This document shows positions 9,601 to 19,648 of a stretch of 23,166 nt of DNA, piece after piece. A model generated the notes under the pieces. It was not told the origin of the DNA. It did no database searches and saw only the letters and a list, made by a program, of their open reading frames with translations. Source of the DNA: Plakobranchus ocellatus (taxonomy: Eukaryota > Mollusca > Gastropoda > Plakobranchidae); contig BLXT01000977.1 in NCBI GenBank assembly GCA_019648995.1, positions 579,896 through 603,061 of the forward strand, given 5' to 3'. Each line of letters opens with the position of its first letter. The first letter of the stretch is position 1. The translations under genes and the position numbers were made by a program.

Positions 9601-12600
9601 GCATTGATGAAAACTGGACAGACATAATTTAAATCTAAGACAAGCTTTCACAAATTTTCTGCAAAACTTTTTCAAGTGAGGAAAAAGTGTACATGTAAAG
9701 TGTTTCTTTCAAGTACTCTTTTTCCCTATATCCTATTAATTAACTAATACACACAAATTGATCCTTCCTCTAAAATAAAAAAAAAAAGTGCCCCAAATCC
9801 AAAAGACAAAGAAATAAATTTCTATTTGCACTGGCTATTGTGATTTAACTTACCGAGTACTGTTGTATCTTGGATGGAATAACACCAGAATTTCCAAGAG
9901 TACTAATGAAAGAAAATTGTTAATTTGGCTTATTAAATACTTCTAATGCAGGAATCCTCAAGCTGTTTGAACATTCATAAATCTTTCATACTAGGTTGTT
10001 TGTTTTTTTTTTTTTTTTTNNNNNNNNNNNNNNNNNNNTTTTTTTTTTTTTTTTTTTTTTTTTTCACGTTTTCATAAATAGAGATCAATATTATGTTATA
10101 ATTATGCAAATTTTTTAAACTAAATACTACAATTATAAAATTAATAATGAAAATATTGAATGGAGTAAACGATGGAACACTAATTGCTGATAGTTGAAAC
10201 CTCCTAGACAAGTTTGTTGACGACTTGAACTAGCCAAGTAGGTAGAATAGCCTGCTATAAAATAACACTGAGCACAAATCATACCACTTTTGCTGCTATA
10301 TATATATGCTTGGACGCTAGATATTTCAGAGCGAGTAAAAAATTACATATTAAATTCTAACTCATTATGAAAAGGATGGAAACCCTGATGAATCAAACTA
10401 TCTTACAACTTAGTTCATTAAATGATAGGCTACCAAATGAACTGAGCCTTTTTTTTTTTTCAATCACTCATCACATCAAACTAAATTGACCGACAGATAT
10501 AACATAGTGTCTGTTTTCAAACTGTCCTCATAAAGTGAGTTCTCTGAAGTTTATACTTTAAAGCAGTCCAAATTCGTTTCTTTCTATGAAGCACTTGAAT
10601 AATATTTGATTGTATCGAAAACACATACCTTGCTGTGTTGAGTTTAGAGTGAAGGCTAAGAGTTTCATTAAAATATCTTAGCTCCCCCTTAAGAACAGGC
10701 ATGGAATATGCACATGTGCCATGTTTAGTCCATTCATGATTCCTGGACAAATATTTAGAAATATATTAAAACACTGGGTAAAGAGTATAAGCATATAAGG
10801 ATTGTTTAGTAGATTTACCATGAGTAGCAAAAATAAATAGTCAGGTTGAATGCCTACTGATATTAAGGAAATGCTATTATTCACAGTAAGCCTAACAATT
10901 TGGAAAGGTTATAATGGAATTCGGGTCAATCATTTTCACTTGGCTTTTCAAATTTTTGGATAATGGAGTCAGGGCTCAGAATTTTTCCTTCAGAATGCAA
11001 CTTTAGTTAGGCTTAACATCTTGAAGCAAAGCAGACCCAGAGGTTGGCAGGCTAACTTGCTACGCCATGAAAAAAATATGGTACATTTGATTCTCAAACA
11101 TTATGGAATGATGAAACAATTCACTTTCATTGAGTTAGACACAAAATGGGTTACTGAGCAGCATCCATTTCATTTAAAAGATCCCCAAAGAGCTTTGTTT
11201 TCAAAGCTTTCATGAATGCTATTCTAGTTAATTCACTAATGTGTGTTTATATAAGAATTTACTGAAGATAGATTTTATGAAGATATCTTCCCTCACATTT
11301 TAAGTGAGACCAGAGCACTGCCACCATAGAAGAAAGCGACGAATGATCCCTCGCTACACATGAGGCAAGCATTTCAGGAATCACAAAGCTCATTTTCAAT
11401 TCATAACTTTTTTTACAAACCATAGAGCAGAAACTGGCTCTGAGATATGTTGATGTTGTTTGAAAAATATTTTAAAAAGAGAGATAGAAAGAGAGAACTA
11501 AGCTAACCAAAGTGCTGTTTTGTCTTCATCTGTACAATAGTCAGGCCAATTTGTGGCAAGGACTTTAGAGAGAACCTGCAGAGCACAAAATGAGATAAAA
11601 CAATTTTTTTTTTTTTAAATCTAAAAAAAAAATAAGTACAAAAATGAGAATTTAACATTATGAAAGAATGGAAATAAATACATTGAAAATAAAAATGTTT
11701 TACAAAAGCAATGGTTTAAGAAATATAGTAGTTTCTCATCTTAAATATAATTTGAAATTTAAAAAAAAAAAAAGCAAAGAAAAAAAAAAGAGAGAAAGAA
11801 TACTAAGTACAAGAAGAAATAAATAAGGGAAACAACACTTAAAAAAAAAGACTATCTTATGAATTGGGACAGGAAGTACAGTGCAGAGAAAAACAGAGAG
11901 ACAGGGAGAGGGACAGAAAAGAGACACGGAGAGATAGAGGGAAGGAAAAGACATAGAGAGAAAGGCAGAGGGAGAGGAAGAAAGAGAAGGAGAGAGAAAT
12001 AGAGGCATAAGAAAAAGAATGATATTCAAAATGCAAGAAAATAATCATTAGTTTGGCTGCATCTCTCTGACTGTTGTCACCCAGTCTGTTCCTACATGTA
12101 TATGCTGCACCTCTATCATCTTCAATGGTCAACAACAGATGCTGAAATCATCTAATATTGATAATGCCTGATTAGAAAAAATGATAAGCTTTTGTTAAAT
12201 CACACTGGGCAGAGTATATTTTCTTTCACTATATTTTTTTTATTTCCAATGTCACCAAAGTCTTTTGATTGAAAATTGGGATTGTCTTCAACTCTCACCA
12301 TCACCAAATTTTAGGTTTTTTTCTCTTACAATACATTAAAACATATTTAACATACTAAGCTCATAACTCTTTTTTAAATTCTAGCGTTGAGAGAGATGTG
12401 ATTTTTACCTCTATTTGACTGAAATCAAATGTCATGGAGTTATTGCAGTAGTCTGGTTTCTCAGTGCCTGGTATAGAGGGCCTGCAGACAAAAAAGATAT
12501 CAATTTAAAAAAGAAAAGAGCTTTAATGTTTTCCTTGGCACAAGACCAAAAAATAAGAGATGCAAATGGAATTTTCACCTTTACTCTGAGCTTATTAAAA

Positions 12601-15600
12601 TGGTTTGTATCAATAGCATATTTTGTCAAGAAACTATTCATTAAAACATTAATCAATTCCTCTTCACACTATTTAGATATTGCAAACACCTATTTTTAAA
12701 AATGTTGCAGAAGCATTCCTTTTGAATTTATGTGAAATGCCACTATAAGTCTCCAATAAATAGCAATTTGATAGAAAGATAAACTGAGAGATATTTTTAT
12801 CAAGAATGAGAGAAAAGAATTTTACCTGCTAATTGATTAAAAAATTCTATTTCATTCATTTGGAAAATAAAAGGAAGAGGAGATGAAAGAATTGAAATGT
12901 GCACTTTTGATATAGTAAGTATTAGACATGCTGTGGCAGGAACAGCACAATCGAAATATCATTTTATACCAAAATTCTCTGTCCCTGTGATTCCAGCAGT
13001 GCCTATTGCAGTCTTCGCCTGGATATTAATTTTATCTGGACTATTTTGCCACTGAGAACGTGTGCTGGTAATGACTAAGACCATGTGTGTTGTGCACAGC
13101 TAAGTCCTCTTAATTTATTGTGCTCACTTTATTTAGACATTTTGTGCTGTAGTATGCCTCATTTTTCGTTAGCAAAAAGAAATTAATATCTTTTTTAAAA
13201 AACGTGTGTTGCAACAATCTGTGACAAAATTGAGAAGAAAAAAGGCAAACTAAAGCATGTTTTAGCACAGGAACCTTACCATAAACCATGAATAGTCCAA
13301 CCATCTACTCCTTGAGGGATAGCCCAATGTTTATGCTGAGGAAATAAAATAAGTTGAGAAGAGAAAAGACAACCATGAAAATATCTAAGTTTAAATTTAA
13401 GTCCTACTACTACATTTCTCACAATTTGGCAAAAAAATGTAAACAAAAATGTATGCAGAAATAGAAGGTCCTGCTGTGGAATAATTAAAAAGATATACTA
13501 GTAGCTGATAAAACCTTGGAATGGCTTTGTTTTTGTCACATATCCTTTACGGTGTTTCTGAGAAGGCCCTGTTAAACGACAAAAAAAAAAAAAAAAAAAA
13601 TCCAAATCTAGTTTTCTCAAAGCTGAAAAAAAAAATATTCTTCTGATGCCTTCATGATCTCTGCTGCAGTAAACTTCCTACACCTATCTTAGCTGTACAT
13701 ATAGTGCTGACACTTATCAGTGTATAAAGAATTAAATTGTTGGACTATTAGAAGGTCAGTATGACAGGATTGGTCTGAATTATGTCCGTAAACCAGTGCA
13801 GCCTGATGCGTCAAGCAACACTGAAGCCAAAAGTTCCTCTTCCATCCCCTCCTCTGAGTAAGGATTGCAGATCAGCCCACACTTGTGATGGCTGACAGTC
13901 ACATGGAGATCCTAGAACATTGTGAAAGCTCTGAATTACTTTGCCTATTCACACTACTTCAACTGCACGATAAAGTCACCACTATCAAGTTTAGTAACTT
14001 TGATGATCTCATCACCCAAAATGTTTTAGACACCTTTGACAATTCTTGGGAACTGACCACCATGAACCTCACAAATGTTGAATAGCTCTCAAAATGAGTA
14101 AAATATATAACTGATATCTTCTGCCCCCTCTTTCAAGGACCTGGGAATTCCTCTCACTGGACAATGCTTATTTTTCTGCCAAGCCAAGACTGAGATGATG
14201 CCATAAGACTGAATTTTTTATCCACAGGATGGTTTTTATTTCGGGTTCAGAGATCACGGCTGAGTGCTTTACTCTCATTCCCAGTAGAGGGTGCGCAACC
14301 TTTGGTGCTGCCTCCCATCTCAAGAGCATGGAGTGGCCAAGGAATAAAATGCATGTTAATGACTGAACACCACATGAACCGGATGGTCACCACCTAAACT
14401 TTCAGGAGCAATCACTTTCTGTGGGTGAGTCTCTTTATAGTTTTGATAACTAAGCGCTACAATGGAAAAGGAATACAGGGCAGCAAGAGAAGAAGCATAC
14501 AAGATTACTTTTGTCGGAGGATTTGGGACACAATGACATTTAGAAGGCCAACAAGACGACGACGAATGTGATGATGATGAAGATGATAATAATAACTATG
14601 ATGGACACTTGAATATGGCTACATCTACTAATATTATGTCAAATTTGAAATTGTGAAATCATTAATATAACAAGTTTGAAGTTTAATATGACCAGTTCGA
14701 AATAGCACTACTGTTTTGTAATTGCCTCTGTAATCTACCAGCAGTGTTTTTGCTCAGAGAGACATCACTAAGTACATGCAGTAGCTTCATTGTTATTTAA
14801 AATTCATTAAAAATCAATTGAAATCAATTTAATGACGCTGATCAAAAGTCTCTGTATGTGAATTCATCCTATTTGGCACACGTTTTTTTCTTTTTTGTCC
14901 TTCCTACAGATATGCTTTCAGCAATTTTCTTTTCTAACACAACAGATCTCTTAATCTTACATTGATATGGTTTTCTAATATTTTGTCTTTTTAGAAATAC
15001 CTATGTATCCATTATTTGAATGAAACAAAATACAAGCACTTTTCTCTATAGGGTTGTTTACTTGAGCAGTTTAGATTACTGAAAGTTCTTCTAGCCCTGA
15101 TACATTATAATTGCGATCACAATTTAAAAATGATAATAATTATGCGCTTTTAAAATATATAAGGTTAAACATCTGTATGAACTCGGTATCAATATACAGA
15201 GTTTAGTATTAATTTTGCAAAATTATTTAGGAGAAACAATCAAGAAACAATCGCCACCCAGAATGTATATATATATATACACTATCAAAATGAAATGACG
15301 GCAAAAGAAATGAAATGCAATTTAAAATGTTTAGCTTTACTGCATGCATCTGAGTAGTAATCTTGCCTTTTTAGATTTAAATTATGAAAAAATTTTAAAA
15401 ACATAAGCATTCTTCAGTGTTTGAATAATTTGAAATGAAGTTTGAAGATCTCTAAATAACACCCCCACCTCATTCTAGAACCAAAGAAAAAAAAACTTTG
15501 AAAAGTAACTGCACTGGAAGTTGCCAATTAATAGTAATAATACTGCTTATATGCAAAACAATGAGACAGAAACAGAAGGCCTAGATAGATGCTAATTTCA

Positions 15601-17121
15601 GTGTGCCTATTGCTGAGTATGAAGATACTAAATGGCTAAGACCAAGAATCAACAAGTAGGCTGGAGTTTCACATATCCAATTACTTATGTTACTGTATCC
15701 AAGTTAAATGTTTAGAAATCCATTTTTCTTACGGCAAAATTGTATAAGTTGTATTTTTTTTTTTTAAATAAAAATTGAATTGACAACTGCGCTGTGTACT
15801 TTCATTTCATTCTTCGTAAAAATACCTGGTTGGTTTTTGAAAATTTTATGTCCCTCCAGAACAGTTTTCACAATGCAATTTAGATGGTTAGAAACATGAA
15901 TGATGCCATGTAATTGTAACAGTCAAGATACAGTACAAACAGACAAGATAATCCTCTTTGCTGTTTGTGCATGTATTAAATGCCTAATCACACTTTTCAG
16001 TGATGCTATGGGCTAACATAATCTTCCTGTTTTTAGTAAAAGCAGTCTAGTTTTCTTAGAGACTTGTACTGAAATAAATAAAAGAAAAAATTTGCAAAAT
16101 TTTGCTTGCAGATGACCAAAATTTGCAACCAAGTTGTTGGTGTCATGTTGTGGAAAAAAATCATAAAGCCCATTATTTTTTAAATTACATGAATTTTCAA
16201 AAAGATATTTATGCTTTGTTTGTTAACTTAAAATAGTACACAAAACGATGAATTGCGTGTATATATTCTGAAAGGAAATTTCAAAAAGGTGAAAGGACAG
16301 GCAGAAGTATATTTAGCAAACAGGTTATATTTCATATTTAATCCCTCCGTACTGGCTATCAGTTTGCTTTTAAGAGTATAATTCAAGCAATTCTCTTAGA
16401 TGTTGGTGAAAATTGAAAAGTGATGAAACTTTCTTTTGCATCTGAAATTTAAATGAATATTACATTTAATAGTTGATTTGTTTTACCCTAACTTGAATTT
16501 TTAATTGCTATTTACTTTTGCACTTTGCCACTCAAGCTGTGCGAGTGGAAATGAGATATCAGAGCTAAAGCAGCCTGAAATAAAATATTCTATATCTAAG
16601 TAGTGAGCACACAATCAACCTGTTTGTTTTCTGTGCACACAACCCCCCAAAAATCAGAAGAAAAAACATTTAAAGCCAAAAACTGCTTAATAAAAATATA
16701 TCAAATCTTGCTTACAAAAGAACCTCAAATGTAAGGAAATGGGCCATAGAATTTTTATTTAAAAGGACTCATTTACAAAATAGGAGAATAAAGAGAAGAT
16801 GGAATCTACCCTTAAATAGAAAAAAATCTTAAAAAAAAAAACCCCATAAATTTGGATACTTTTGATAAACTCCCATTTCATATCCTAAGGATTTCAACCT
16901 TTCAATGTGTTTCATCTCCATATATTGCTGATGAAAATATAAAAAAGAATCAATTGTTTATTAAGAAATAAGCCCACCTCATTTTCAAAATATATTGCTG
17001 AAGAAGTAGGCCAGAACTGTGCTAGTAGGAGGTAATCGAAATCAACTCCTCTGTTTGGCTTAGGTGCACAAATACCTGTTGATAAACTGAAGCCAAAAAA
17101 AAAATTTGTTAATTTTGCCAT
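6542..17121 (-). CDS. RNASET2: RNase T2 family ribonuclease, 9 coding exons, 249 aa
   Basis: This is a spliced gene for an acid endoribonuclease of the RNase T2 family (EC 4.6.1.19), which cuts single-stranded RNA through 2',3'-cyclic phosphates. Family members are secreted or lysosomal. Exons, in transcript order, are 17121-16978, 13335-13280, 12481-12409, 11575-11508, 10742-10629, 9902-9854, 9398-9324, 7769-7698 and 6640-6542. All introns are GT-AG and phases match throughout. The 750 nt sum is normal for the family. Residues 1-19 look like a signal peptide. CAS I is WTIHGLW (61-67, His64). CAS II is HEWTKHGTC (116-124; His116, Glu117, Lys120, His121). Cysteines 79/124, 188/235 and 205/215 fit three family disulfides. 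The first disulfide is absent (Ala42 and Trp52 stand where Cys is expected), and Cys105 is extra. N-glycosylation sequons lie at Asn80, Asn139 and Asn185. The exons are read from sequence and the disulfide pairing comes from family knowledge. The start codon is the least certain part. Confidence 0.93.
7698..7769 (-). CDS. RNASET2: RNase T2 exon 8
   Basis: A 72-nt exon between acceptor AATGAAACAG and donor GAT|GTAACC. It encodes residues 194-217. LEQIWLCFNKQLEMIDCPD is the 'QI.LC..K....I.C' strand of animal RNase T2, with Cys205 and Cys215 expected to pair. The acceptor has a weak pyrimidine tract, but the phase and the homology both fit. Confidence 0.92.
9324..9398 (-). CDS. RNASET2: RNase T2 exon 7
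   Basis: A 75-nt exon between acceptor TTATTTCAG and donor GAA|GTGAGT. It encodes residues 169-193. IDEIFYALKKGYGKIPNFTC matches the family helix and the 'YG..P...C' strand. Cys188 is expected to pair with Cys235. Asn185-Phe-Thr is a glycosylation sequon. Confidence 0.93.
9854..9902 (-). CDS. RNASET2: RNase T2 exon 6
   Basis: A 49-nt exon between acceptor TTTCATTAG and donor TCG|GTAAGT. It completes Ser152 and encodes 153-168 (TLGNSGVIPSKIQQYS). This fits the short 'L...GI.PS..Y' loop of animal RNase T2 proteins. It ends in phase 0. Confidence 0.9.
10020..10038. other. Assembly gap (19 N) inside a T-run
   Basis: Nineteen Ns flanked by long T homopolymers lie in RNase T2 intron 5. The true length of the run is unknown. 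It does not touch an exon. Confidence 0.99.
10629..10742 (-). CDS. RNASET2: RNase T2 exon 5: CAS II active-site motif
   Basis: A 114-nt exon between acceptor TTTGTCCAG and donor AAG|GTATGT. It encodes the end of Trp114 through residue 151 and two bases of Ser152. CAS II is NHEWTKHGTCA, with His116 and Glu117, the substrate-binding Lys120, and His121. Asn139-Glu-Thr is a glycosylation sequon. This exon and exon 2 are enough to name the family. Confidence 0.97.
11508..11575 (-). CDS. RNASET2: RNase T2 exon 4: segment before CAS II
   Basis: A 68-nt exon between acceptor GCTCTGCAG and donor TTTG|GTTAGC. It encodes residues 92-113 and two bases of Trp114. The sequence LATNWPDYCTDEDKTALW matches the helix and loop before CAS II, usually a WPD or WPN motif ending in FW. 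Cys105 has no obvious partner. Confidence 0.92.
11762..12030 (+). repeat. Purine-rich GA tract in RNase T2 intron 3
   Basis: The plus strand is almost entirely A and G, with GAGAGA, GGGAGAGG and AAAGAGAG words, densest at 11880-12010. It is a decayed (GA)n tract. The pyrimidine-only frames on the other strand are low-complexity and not genes. Confidence 0.85.
12409..12481 (-). CDS. RNASET2: RNase T2 exon 3: segment after CAS I
   Basis: A 73-nt exon between acceptor GTCTGCAG and donor GAG|GTAAAA. It completes Trp67 and encodes residues 68-91. PDYCNNSMTFDFSQIE follows the family pattern: Cys79 pairs with the CAS II cysteine, and Asn80-Asn-Ser is a glycosylation sequon. It ends in phase 0. Confidence 0.94.
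13280..13335 (-). CDS. RNASET2: RNase T2 exon 2: CAS I active-site motif
   Basis: A 56-nt exon between acceptor TTTCCTCAG and donor ATG|GTAAGG. It encodes residues 49-66 and two bases of Trp67, and holds CAS I, WTIHGLW, with catalytic His64. Just before it, Trp52-Ala-Ile-Pro occupies the place where the family normally has Cys-x-Ile-Pro. Confidence 0.95.
13736..14660 (+). other. Less AT-rich ORF island within RNase T2 intron 1
   Basis: This stretch is visibly less AT-rich than its surroundings and holds several coding-like frames on the plus strand. The first, 13736-13861, contains EGQYDRIGLNYVRKPVQP and a serine-rich tail before TAA. The second, 13888-14085, runs from MADSHMEILEHCES to TNVE and a stop. 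The third, 14229-14366, contains SRGCATFGAASHLKSMEW. A fourth, near 14463-14650, is broken by one stop and includes an Asp-rich GAT-repeat stretch (about 14555-14605). I recognise no protein. It could be a retrocopy, a transposon relic, or exons of a nested gene. Confidence 0.35.
16978..17121 (-). CDS. RNASET2: RNase T2 exon 1: signal peptide and first core strand
   Basis: It encodes residues 1-48 and ends with donor GAG|GTGGGC in phase 0. DFDYLLLAQFWP (27-38) is the usual first core strand of RNase T2. The chosen ATG has G at -3 and G at +4, and an in-frame stop (TAG at the TATATAG) lies upstream. Residues 1-19 (MAKLTNFFFGFSLSTGICA) fit a signal peptide cut before PKP. However, the T-run followed by GGCTTCAG (17087-17094) is also a good splice acceptor. 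The true coding start could then lie in an unseen upstream exon joining at 17086. Confidence 0.82.
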
Positions 17122-17158
17122 TGCCTGGGTGCTTAAGTCTGCCCTAGATGTATGTAGC

Positions 17159-17167
17159 TATATAAAA
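17159..17167 (-). promoter_or_regulatory. Possible TATA-like element of the RNase T2 gene
   Basis: The minus strand reads TTTTATATAGC about 40 nt before the predicted ATG. The fit to a TATA box is partial and the leader would be very short. In AT-rich DNA such words occur by chance. Confidence 0.2.
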
Positions 17168-18017
17168 TGAATTTCACTGGTTTCCTTGATTTTGTAAGTT
17201 TAAATGCAAATGCTATCAGCACATTGTATATTCTGTAAAGAATTATAGAAACAAAGACTGGGTGAGTCACATTGTACATTGTGCTGAAAGTTTGTGTTTA
17301 CCCTGCTGCAATCAGAAGCAAGTTTTGAAGTGAAAATAACCAAAATTATCTAAAACTAGTCAAGTGTGTTTTGATTTTCAGACTTCTGCTGCATTGACAC
17401 CCATGACCTCGCTGAGAAGCAATGCAGTTTCCTAACAATTTAGCCGCTGCATTACTCTATCATCTTAGCCATTTCAAGCATTTCTGACATGTCTGTTGAT
17501 TATGATACAGATGATATCATTTTTAAATCTTTGTCATTCTTACTTTTGCAATAGCAATACTTTCTAGATTTAAGCAAAGACGTTTTCTAACAAACCTTTT
17601 TTTACATTACGAAAATCAAAAGATAATGGAAAAGGCAAGGCTCCTACCAAATATGCAACAATTTTTTTTTAATTAAAGAAATGAAGAGGTAGATGTGTGC
17701 ATGATATGTGGGTAGTTTTTTTTATTATTACTGCCATCAAGATTTGAGAAACGATTTTTACAATTTTACAAATGTTCTTAAAATGTTAAAGTTGAAGAAG
17801 AAAATTTACATAGTTGCTAGAGAAACCCCAACTTCTTGGATTTAGAAAATGTATTTCAAATTCCATCTTGACTTCACTTTTTGGACTTAATTTTCATGAA
17901 CATTATCCATTAATTTTAGTCTCATCCTGAAGAACTGAACATAATGTCTTTATTAAATAGTCACTTGAGTTGTTCTTTTTTTGTTCGTTTGTTTTTTAAT
18001 TGCTGAATTTTTTAAAG
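17168..18017. other. Sequence upstream of RNase T2, no gene recognised
   Basis: AT-rich. A plus-strand stretch near 17381-17446 reads as a short cysteine-containing peptide after TTTTCAG but stops quickly. This region should hold the RNase T2 promoter, or an intron if a further 5' exon exists. Confidence 0.4.
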
Positions 18018-18268
18018 CAGGGATGCCAGTGGCCTCTCCAAAAAAAAAAGGATGAAACTTATTAGTTGGCCACAAATGGATTTTAGCAATTTCTGGGCTT
18101 GATTCTGGGCCTCTCGTGCTTTGAAATTATGGTTTTGAAGTGAGCAATGACAAGCATAAAACTATCAGAAAAGTAATGAAGAAAAAAAAAAAAGAAATTC
18201 GAAAATCAGAAAAGTGGGAAAGGCAAAAAGTTGGAAATCCAATTTAAATCAGAAACCTAGCATCCCTA
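18018..18268. mobile_element. Possible hAT-like MITE (251 bp)
   Basis: The ends are short inverted repeats: CAGGGATGCCAG at 18018-18029 against TAGGGATGCTAG on the other strand at 18257-18268 (10 of 12). Termini of the form YAGGGATGC are typical of hAT elements. I see no matching 8-bp flanks, so the call is weak. Confidence 0.35.
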
Positions 18269-19468
18269 CAACAGCAAAATGCACAATTTACCAAAGACGT
18301 TGTTTTCTAAACAACCTTTCAAGACAATAAGCAAAGCCCTATCATCAGTGACAAAAATATATGATTCATTCCAGATTTCATGAACACTGACTGAAACAGT
18401 TAAAAAACAAAAACAAGGAAGTTAATTTAGGGAAAGCATTAAGCACTCTTGAAAAAACAAATTTGAATTTTCTTTGGATATATATATATATTATAAGTAT
18501 TTTAAAATAATGTAAATAACTTTCGAAATACACTCCTATTTGGACCTTTTAAACTGAAGCAGGCATGTCAACCCAAACCTAAAAGTTACTGACACAAAAC
18601 AAAGTAAAATTGGGTTTGTTTAAAAATGCAAATAAATGACGAGCATAAGCAATACCATTTTAAAAACTCAAAAATTATTTGTATCAATTTTACAAATTCG
18701 TATTTTTACCTTCATCTCTTGAGGTAAGTTAAAAAAAAAAAAAAAAAAGTATTTAAAACTTAGGAAATTGATGTTATAAGCTGTGATTTCTCACAATCAG
18801 ATGCGCTTTTTGCCCTTACAGTTACAAGCAATGAATAAAAATGAACATCACATACATTACATGATTCTTTTTTCTGTTTTTACATTCATGAAGTAAAGTG
18901 AAAATAAAAAAAAAATTCCTCTCTCCCATACAACAAATTTGAGATGTGTAAATTTTGAAGGATTCGTTTTCAAAATAGAACATATGGCATATACTTTTGA
19001 TTTATCAATGAACTTAAGACAAAAAAATTATTTTAATATGATTTACCATTTTTAGCATACAAATGATACGATTATTACAGGTTTGATTTTTAATAGTTAT
19101 TCAAACAACTCAGCGATATATACAACAACTGGTTTTTTTTTTAAAAAAGCATGATAAGAAACATTTTTATAAAGTTGATTAACAAAGCAACCCAGTGGTT
19201 ATATTTGGAAGAGATTTTATGAGTTATAATGTGAATTTTTATCCTCTATTGTATTATAACTGTAAACACAAATTTCATTTGGAAATTATGCAAAGAGGTT
19301 TTTTCGCCTGTTAGGCCAAAATGAAATATAAATTTCTTATGATAAAATGGTTCTTGGTTAAACTTTTTTGGATATAATTCCACTCTAAATTATTACAAAA
19401 CTATAGATTTATAACAGCATTTCGACAAAAAAAAAAAAACTATATATATATATATCACAATGCAATCA
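18269..19468. other. AT-rich sequence, nothing recognised
   Basis: Contains short TA microsatellites (about 18479-18491 and 19441-19455) and A-runs. No coding homology seen on either strand. Confidence 0.45.
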
Positions 19469-19648
19469 TTTCAAATCAAGCCAAATGTTTCCAAGCAGAA
19501 TTTAATTTACTTCAATTTATCTCTTTAAAAGCTATGTTTGTGAGGCAAAAAGAATAAACAGTGTTAAATGAGTACAATTGTATTGTTATTACCTTAATCC
19601 AAAAAAATTAATTAAATTCTGCTTGAAAACATTTGGCTTGATTTGAAA
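19469..19648. mobile_element. 180-bp foldback element with 39-bp inverted repeats
   Basis: The left arm 19469-19507, starting TTTCAAATCAAGCCAAATGT, is the reverse complement of 19610-19648 at 38 of 39 positions. The spacer is 102 bp and non-coding. A MITE or a foldback element is the natural reading. No clear target duplication is visible (flanks ATCA and ATAA). Confidence 0.8.

Noticed and set aside
9975..10211. 78-codon minus-strand ORF
   Set aside because: It spans the N gap and long homopolymers, so the poly-lysine is an artefact.
11736..12135. Two overlapping minus-strand ORFs rich in Ser, Leu and Phe
   Set aside because: They are the pyrimidine strand of the GA tract in intron 3.
12415..12699. 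94-codon plus-strand ORF
   Set aside because: Its start is antisense to RNase T2 exon 3 and the rest is intron. No homology.
17320..17400. Hydrophobic minus-strand stretch (NLLLIAA) followed by a GTAAAC donor as an upstream RNase T2 exon
   Set aside because: No ATG in the frame and a stop just upstream.
17381..17446. Plus-strand exon-like peptide with CCIDTHDLAEKQC after TTTTCAG
   Set aside because: It stops within about 22 codons, with no donor and no homology.
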